The position numbers were made by a program, and so were the translations under genes. The notes beneath the pieces are model-generated. The model was given only the letters and a program-made list of their open reading frames with translations, was not told the DNA's origin and searched no databases. Shown here one piece after another: positions 58,397 through 64,000 of a stretch of 64,000 nucleotides of DNA. Source of the DNA: Desulfobacteraceae bacterium CG2_30_51_40 (GTDB lineage: Bacteria; Desulfobacterota; DSM-4660; Desulfatiglandales; Desulfatiglandaceae); contig MNYJ01000167.1 in assembly GCA_001874005.1 (NCBI GenBank), positions 26,254 to 90,253 of the forward strand, written 5' to 3'. Position 1 is the stretch's first letter. Every line of letters begins with the position of its first letter.

Positions 58397-58611
58397 TCTA
58401 CCAGTGCTCCTAAAAAATCTGCCGCTCCTACCTCCGACCCGGATTGTGAGAATCGGAGCGGGATGTGTGTTTTAACGGAAAACGCTCATGGCCAAGAGGC
58501 CAAACCCAGCCATGAAAATCCATCGGCATCGTCTTTTGACGACAGGCCTGCTCTGCTCGATTGCGATTTATACCCCGATACCGCCCCCGAAAAAGGGGCA
58601 TTTTCATGGTA

Positions 58612-58650
58612 AAGATAAGAAAAGGGGTTGCATTGATTAAAGCAACCCCC
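58612..58650 (-). terminator. Rho-independent terminator
   Basis: Minus strand: GGGGTTGC-tttaatcaat-GCAACCCC-TTTTCTT; downstream of the 58699-59262 gene. Confidence 0.75.
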
Positions 58651-58698
58651 TCTGAGAACAAATTAAGGCGGCAGAGAATGCCGATAAGCTCTATTCAA

Positions 58699-59262
58699 CT
58701 AACCGCGGGAGACTTTCAGACTCTCCTTAAGAGCGTCAATGGCCTCCCTGATGGCTCTTTCAGCAGCCGCCTCTATGGCCTGTCCGGCTACTCTCTCAAC
58801 TGCATCGTTTACCGCTTTGGCTATAATGGCCTCAAGCCGATCCTCGCTGATTCCCAGCGGCACTTGAGATGAAAGCGTCTTATCAGCCCCCATAGATTCA
58901 ATGCCTTCAATCGCGGGGATTACCTCAGAGTTAACCTGAGGTCTGGAAGGAGGCTGATCGGAGAAGATTGCGGCAATCTCCTTATCGAGGGAATTGAGAT
59001 CATCGCCAGCGCTTTCATCCCCTGAGATTGCGTCTTTGACAGAAGGGCTTTCCGCCTCTCCCGATATCCCTTCAAGGATATCCTCTTGAATCTCGCCTCT
59101 CTTTATGGGATTGACCAGCTCTATGATTTCTTCAATGGCTCCCCCGGCATTACTTCCTTCCGGCTGAATCAGGGGTGACTCCGGTGAATCGTCGAACGTA
59201 AAATCAAGCAATGTCTCTTCCGATCCTGTCTTGCCTCCATCTTTAAAATTGTCCACGGCCAT
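58699..59262 (-). CDS. hypothetical acidic protein with C-terminal Ala-rich helical region
   Basis: MAVDNFKDGGKTGSEETLLDFTFDDSPES...AIIAKAVNDAVERVAGQAIEAAAERAIREAIDALKESLK; followed by a terminator. Confidence 0.7.
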   Translation of the reverse strand: MAVDNFKDGGKTGSEETLLDFTFDDSPESPLIQPEGSNAGGAIEEIIELVNPIKRGEIQEDILEGISGEAESPSVKDAISGDESAGDDLNSLDKEIAAIFSDQPPSRPQVNSEVIPAIEGIESMGADKTLSSQVPLGISEDRLEAIIAKAVNDAVERVAGQAIEAAAERAIREAIDALKESLKVSRG

Positions 59263-59573
59263 GAGGAAATCTCCTCTCCTGAAAGCGGTTAATTATATAT
59301 ATTGGAGGTTCTTTAGCATAGCGGCGCTAACCTGTCAACAAGTCTAAGCAAACTGGCTCGATCACAAAACCCCGTGACGTGGAGGACTCCTTCATTTGCT
59401 CTTGTGCTCTAATTCCGCAGGGATTATAATATCCCATAAAGACTCGGATGGGATGTTCCTTCACACAGTTTCACTCCCGAGCTGTGACTTCTTGTCCGAA
59501 CGGGGGTTAATCTGGTAAGTTTTAAGGCTCTTGCCCGCTTAAAGCCTTCAGATATTTTAACCTGTCTTTTAAT

Positions 59574-59650
59574 GGGCGATTAGCTCAGGTGGATAGAGCG
59601 TCGGTCTCCGGAACCGAAGGTCGCGCGTTCGAGTCGCGCATCGCCCACCA
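59574..59650 (+). tRNA. tRNA-Arg (CCG), CCA encoded
   Basis: gggcgattagctcaggtggatagagcgtcggtctccggaaccgaaggtcgcgcgttcgagtcgcgcatcgcccacca; anticodon CCG. Confidence 0.96.
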
Positions 59651-59682
59651 CACAATATCAGGGAGTTTAGCATGCTTTAAGA

Positions 59683-60372
59683 TCAGTATCTCAAGATTTT
59701 TACGGTTCTCTTTTCTCTTCCTTCCAGGTGCCAATCCGTGTCAACCCATTCCTCCCGCAGTATCTCACGGTAATCAGAAGGAACGAAGGCCCTCCCGCCG
59801 TCCCCTATTAGGATGGTTACGGAGCGGTCCCTGCATTTTTCAAGCAAACTCGTAAGAGCAAGGGAGTCTTTCTTTGTATAAAAAAAATCAGAGCAAAGTA
59901 CCAGTTGAGCCTGCCCAACCGACCCGGTTTCAATATGATTTTCCGAATCAAACTGCATGTACACCCTGTTATGCGCTGCATTTTGGCAGGCAATCTCGAG
60001 GGCAACCGGGTCAACGTCGTTGGCCGTAACAGTTCTCGCTCCGGCCGCGGCGATGGATGCCACCCCTCCTCCACAGCCGATCTCAATCACTTCCTTTCCC
60101 CTTACGATATCCGGCTGATCGAGAATAAAACGGGCGAGCACCTGGGCCGCAGGCCATACCACCGCCCAGAAAGGCACGGGGCAAACTCTTCCAACCTCCT
60201 GTTCCCAGGCCTCCCAAAGGGCAAAGACCGCCTGTGATCTTCTTACCCGGATCTCATGGCAGCCGGTCACGGGGCCTAATGGGCAAAATTCCTCCAGGAG
60301 TACAGAGGAAGGCATGCAGCTTGGAAGGATTCTTTGGATCATAAGAAATATTCTATCATCGGAAAAAACCAC
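59683..60372 (-). CDS. class I SAM-dependent methyltransferase (ETFB/EEF2-lysine methyltransferase-like)
   Basis: PFWAVVWPAAQVLARFILDQPDIVRGKEVIEIGCGGGVASIAAAGARTVTANDVDPVALEIACQNAAHN, VLCSDFFY. Confidence 0.85.
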   Translation of the reverse strand: MVFSDDRIFLMIQRILPSCMPSSVLLEEFCPLGPVTGCHEIRVRRSQAVFALWEAWEQEVGRVCPVPFWAVVWPAAQVLARFILDQPDIVRGKEVIEIGCGGGVASIAAAGARTVTANDVDPVALEIACQNAAHNRVYMQFDSENHIETGSVGQAQLVLCSDFFYTKKDSLALTSLLEKCRDRSVTILIGDGGRAFVPSDYREILREEWVDTDWHLEGREKRTVKILRY

Positions 60373-60474
60373 TCCCCGGTAAGAACCCCTGGAGAGTGAA
60401 ATTTGACAGTAGCTTCGATACCAGCCAATGAGTCGGTCGTCGATTTACAGTGTACTCGGTCTGCGCTTCGTCTT

Positions 60475-61890
60475 CTATGAACGACTCAGACGATGCAGAG
60501 CCGCAAGGGCGCGCACGGCCTTTTCGGGAGACGGGAAGACCGGAACGCCGTTTTCTTCCAGCCACATCAGGTTCTCATGCCTTCCTGAGTCCATCCCGGC
60601 AAGCCACAGGGCGATGGGCTTTCCCGCCCGGGAGGCCTCGCAGAAGATACCCATGAGTTCCTTGGGAAACTTAAGGGCCTCCGGGTGAATCTGGATAGCA
60701 AGTGCATCAACATCTGGCTCTGCAACCATCGCATTTATGATAGTCTGATAAATGATCCCTGTATTGTGAAACTGCATGGTGAGGCCGAGGTCCCAGGGGT
60801 TGGCCGGGATGTCCCAGGCAGGAAAAATCGCCCTCAGCTTATCCACCGTGGCGCCTCCCGCATCAGCGATTCTGAGCCCTTCCTGTTCCAGGAGGTCAGT
60901 TACTATGACGCCCTCCCCGCCTGGGAACGTGGCGATGAAAACCCGGTTGTTTTCTAAAGAAAGTGGGCCGAAGCGCTCCAAAGCACGCGTCAGATCAAAA
61001 AAATCCTCCAGACTGCGTGCGCGCAGAGCGCCGCACTGCTCCATGGCGCCGTCAAAAATGCGGTCATTTCCCTGTACCAGAGCCCCGGTATGCGAGAGGG
61101 CGGCCCTGGCGCCTGCCTCGCTCCTCCCCGACTTTAAGACGACAACACGTTTTCCCTGTCTCGATGCCTTGCGGATGAGGCGCAGAAACTCCCTTCCTCC
61201 TCCCCCGATACTTTCCAGATGAATCCCGATCACGTGCGTCTCAGGGTCATCTATCAGATAGCTCAGAGCGTCCACCTCGTTTACATCCATCTTGTTGCCT
61301 AGATCAATGAGCTTGTTGAGGTGATAATTGAAATCTTTCAGGAGCCATCCTGATCTCGGCTCATAGAGGCCGGACTGAAAAATAAGGGAAAGACTGCCTG
61401 TCTTGATGGATTCGATTGGATGAAAGCTGATGCAAAAGCCCGCCCTCACGTTTATGGGACTCAGAGCATTTGGGCCGATGACCCGGATACCGCTTTGCCT
61501 TACTATTCGAGCCATTTCCGCCTGGACCTTTCTGCCTTCCTCTCCAGCCTCGGAAAATCCGCCTGCGATCAGGGTGACCCGCCTGATGCCTTTCTCCACA
61601 CACTCTTTTAACACAGCCGGCGTCACCGCGTATGAAACCGCGATGACGGCGAGTTCAACAGTTTCTGGAATGTGTTTTACGCTCGGATATGCCTTGAGGC
61701 CCATGATCTCCTTTTCACTCGGATTGACCGGATATATCCTTCCCTGAAACCCCAGCCTGATCAAATTGGCAACGATCTGGTAATTGATGCGAGCCGGGTT
61801 GTTGGATGCGCCCACGATAGCAACGCTCTCCGGCTCGAAAAACCTGGTGAGAAAGTGCTCGTCTTTCCTGTGAACATCTTTTGGCGACAT
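60475..61890 (-). CDS. acetyl/acyl-CoA synthetase (ADP-forming) alpha-subunit-like CoA-binding protein
   Basis: FEPESVAIVGASNNPARINYQIVANLIRLGFQGRIYPVNPSEKEIMGLKAYPSV, SLIFQSGLY, VVVLKSGRSEAGARAALSHTGALVQGNDRIFDGAMEQCG. Confidence 0.88.
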   Translation of the reverse strand: MSPKDVHRKDEHFLTRFFEPESVAIVGASNNPARINYQIVANLIRLGFQGRIYPVNPSEKEIMGLKAYPSVKHIPETVELAVIAVSYAVTPAVLKECVEKGIRRVTLIAGGFSEAGEEGRKVQAEMARIVRQSGIRVIGPNALSPINVRAGFCISFHPIESIKTGSLSLIFQSGLYEPRSGWLLKDFNYHLNKLIDLGNKMDVNEVDALSYLIDDPETHVIGIHLESIGGGGREFLRLIRKASRQGKRVVVLKSGRSEAGARAALSHTGALVQGNDRIFDGAMEQCGALRARSLEDFFDLTRALERFGPLSLENNRVFIATFPGGEGVIVTDLLEQEGLRIADAGGATVDKLRAIFPAWDIPANPWDLGLTMQFHNTGIIYQTIINAMVAEPDVDALAIQIHPEALKFPKELMGIFCEASRAGKPIALWLAGMDSGRHENLMWLEENGVPVFPSPEKAVRALAALHRLSRS

Positions 61891-62203
61891 TTTGTTCCTT
61901 TCTGTCTCAAATACTGGTGCAAGAGCTCCTCTCATTAGGGAAAACTGCCACCTTGGTGACCGCAGGATAATGAATTTAAAAATAATCGGCAATCTCTTTT
62001 GAGATTACGCAGAAACGTTCCCTGAAAGGAATCCCCCCTTGATCCATTCATCTTGGGTCAGATCAAGGCAACGACTTGAAACGATTCCGCAAATCCTGGG
62101 GAATGGTCTTCATATACTGCTAGGGATCAGTTAAAGGAGAAATCTTGCCGCCTGCTGAGGACTGATTTGTTGTTATCGGAACACCTATGGGATACCGTAA
62201 CTA

Positions 62204-62345
62204 GTGCCCATCCGTAAATGGCTATTTTCACCGATCTCGGCGTTGGGCTCAAATTTTAATCCTCGAAATAAGTCAATGTATTCCTGTGGTTAAAATTATC
62301 GCTCGCCTTGAACTCGACAAAACTATCTCATTTACGGATGGACAC
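62204..62345 (+). mobile_element. 142-bp MITE-like palindromic element, copy 4
   Basis: TIRs GTGCCCATCCGTAAATG / GTGTCCATCCGTAAATG; flanking TAACTA (62198-62203) / TAACTT (62346-62351). Confidence 0.92.
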
Positions 62346-62643
62346 TAACTTGCACTCACCTGGCAATAATTTCGATCTGAAAAGGACGGAATCGAGTGGA
62401 GTTACAACCTGGAGGATTTGATAAGAGCAAAGGAGCCGTTATGCTCCTCATTATTTCTTGGCTGATCTTAACAGACTGGGACACTTCATCCTAAGCAAGA
62501 GGCCCGTGGGGTAAATGTTGATTAAAATAAAAATACACTTCAACTGGAGCGCAAATGATAATTTACACACTGCCACCTGCGGGAAGACCAGCCGGCCTTA
62601 TCCCAGCGCGTCATTTTGTACTCAATACCTGTTGATACCATGT

Positions 62644-62808
62644 TTACCGGCCATCTTCTTCCGGGGTCATTTCTTCCACAGTTCCATCGTTTTCAGCGCC
62701 GGTTTCAAGCGATTTATTTTCCAGCTTGCGTTGCTTTTTTTCCTCTTTTTTCTTCTTTTTGGCCAATTCTTTCTGACGCTTTTTGAACTCGTAATTGGGT
62801 CTTGCCAT
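62644..62808 (-). CDS. small highly charged protein (54 aa), not in the supplied ORF track
   Basis: MARPNYEFKKRQKELAKKKKKEEKKQRKLENKSLETGAENDGTVEEMTPEEDGR*; downstream of the cold shock gene on the same strand. Confidence 0.7.
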   Translation of the reverse strand: MARPNYEFKKRQKELAKKKKKEEKKQRKLENKSLETGAENDGTVEEMTPEEDGR

Positions 62809-62904
62809 GGCATTTCCTTTCCGGTTGGTTGCCAGGGGCCCAAAGGACCACTAGTAACAGGTAAAAGAAGCTAAGCCTGTATATTTATGGTTTGATTGTA
62901 ACAA

Positions 62905-62941
62905 TCACAAAAATGGCACCTCCCATTTTACAGGAGATGCC
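62905..62941 (-). terminator. Rho-independent terminator downstream of the cold shock gene
   Basis: Minus strand: ggcatctcc-tgtaaaat-gggaggtgcc-atttttgtg hairpin plus T-run. Confidence 0.75.
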
Positions 62942-62963
62942 TTTAGTTGTCTAGGAAAGCAGG

Positions 62964-63164
62964 CTATACTGCGGTCACGTTGACAGCGGACGGACCTTTT
63001 TTCCCTTGCTCAATGTCAAAGGTTACTCGCGCACCTTCACTCAGGGATTTAAAACCGGTCGCATTGATTGCACTATGATGCACAAATACATCCGGTCCGT
63101 TTTCCTGCTCAATAAATCCAAAACCCTTTTGGTCATTAAACCACTTCACAGTCCCATTTGCCAT
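62964..63164 (-). CDS. cold shock protein (CspA family)
   Basis: [66 protein letters not shown] (66 aa); the longer ORF to 63320 is probably leader RNA. Confidence 0.95.
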   Translation of the reverse strand: MANGTVKWFNDQKGFGFIEQENGPDVFVHHSAINATGFKSLSEGARVTFDIEQGKKGPSAVNVTAV

Positions 63165-63775
63165 GATATCATCCTCCTTTCGACAAATTTCAACGTTGCA
63201 GACTGAAGGATGATAACCCTTAAAAAACGGATAATCCTTACAGAGAGAAACCCCCCCGCCAATTTGAAAGCGGGATTTGATTGATGTGGTTAATATAAAC
63301 GCTTTCATATCTAATAGCAAGACAAATTCTACTTCTTTTCTAAAATATGCCGACTATCGCCTCACTTTCTTCATTACCCGCCTTTAGCCAATCTCGCGGC
63401 AATGGTGATTCTTCCTGCTATGCCGAGTCGATATTCCCTTACAAATACCTTGACGAGGGAATGCCGCCGAAATACGCTATGGGTAACGTAGCACTATAAA
63501 AAGCAAGCGTTTCTTGCTTGACTTAGACTTGCCTTACGGTCAGTTAACCTATAACCCAAGGTGATTATTGATGCCAAGGCTAACCAAGAGTGACTCCTCA
63601 AATACCACTGCCCAACTACTTAACGTTCATGTTGAAACAGGCTGGAAGTGCGCATTGTCTGGGTCAAAGGCATTCCATATAGGTTTTAAACGCATCCCCC
63701 TCACCAATGAAACCAAGAAATACGGCAAGGTCTAAGCTGGTTATTTTTTCTTGGAGCTTACAGGGAAAGGAGTTC

Positions 63776-64000
63776 ATGCTCATGGGATCAAGAGATTCTA
63801 AAGATGATGCAGTTACGAGGTTGAAAGAAGGCAAGTATCTGACATTTTCGCTTGAAGGAGAGGAATACGGCATAGGGATACTGAAGATCAAGGAGATCAT
63901 AGGACTGATGCCGATTACAAGGGTTCCCAAGACTCCGACCTTTGTCAAAGGGGTTATAAATCTCAGGGGCAAGGTGATACCGATAATGGTCCTGAGGCTC
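63776..64000 (+). CDS. cheW: CheW-like chemotaxis coupling protein (truncated by window end)
   Basis: KYLTFSLEGEEYGIGILKIKEIIGLMPITRVPKTPTFVKGVINLRGKVIPIMVLRL. Confidence 0.88.
   Translation, partial: MLMGSRDSKDDAVTRLKEGKYLTFSLEGEEYGIGILKIKEIIGLMPITRVPKTPTFVKGVINLRGKVIPIMVLRL

Noticed and set aside
62964-63320. 118-aa extended cold shock protein ORF
   Set aside because: The conserved CspA family starts at [10 protein letters not shown] (63164); the extension is more likely a 5' leader.
63320-63775. Possible riboswitch or structured leader upstream of the cheW-like gene
   Set aside because: Contains a small palindrome (aagcaag-cgttt-cttgctt, near 63500) but I could not match it to a c-di-GMP, cobalamin or other known riboswitch consensus.

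Overview
The window looks like a chromosomal segment from an anaerobic deltaproteobacterial (Desulfobacterota-like) genome; this is inferred from gene content, not from a database search. It is densely coding. Main contents: the 3' part of a V-type ATPase operon (A-B-D-I-K, with Na+-site-like residues in subunit K); a protoglobin-PsiE fusion gene; an hdrCBA-type locus with a tandem-duplicated HdrA; a GMC oxidoreductase; an overlapping MBL-hydrolase/ATP-grasp gene pair; adenine deaminase; a broken DUF547 gene; GH15 glucoamylase; three tRNAs (Leu-CAA, Ala-GGC, Arg-CCG); outer-membrane phospholipase A; a zinc-ribbon PilZ protein; a 4-hydroxybutyryl-CoA dehydratase-like / acyl-CoA ligase / SDR cluster; Rrf2-cydAB; a PAS/GAF histidine kinase; pyk, mgtE, ileS, lspA; an RsmG-SPOUT methyltransferase fusion; an rluA-family gene; a zinc-type ABC transporter pair; valS; a cold shock protein; and the start of a cheW gene. 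Three non-coding or unlisted items stand out: (i) four copies of a 142-bp palindromic MITE with 6-bp target duplications, two of them identical across about 16.7 kb; (ii) a second dispersed intergenic repeat family; (iii) two short basic ORFs (42 and 54 aa) missing from the ORF track. I saw no CRISPR array, prophage or clear defence island. The best candidates for undescribed biology are the MITE family, the globin-PsiE fusion, the MBL/ATP-grasp pair and the RsmG-SPOUT fusion.
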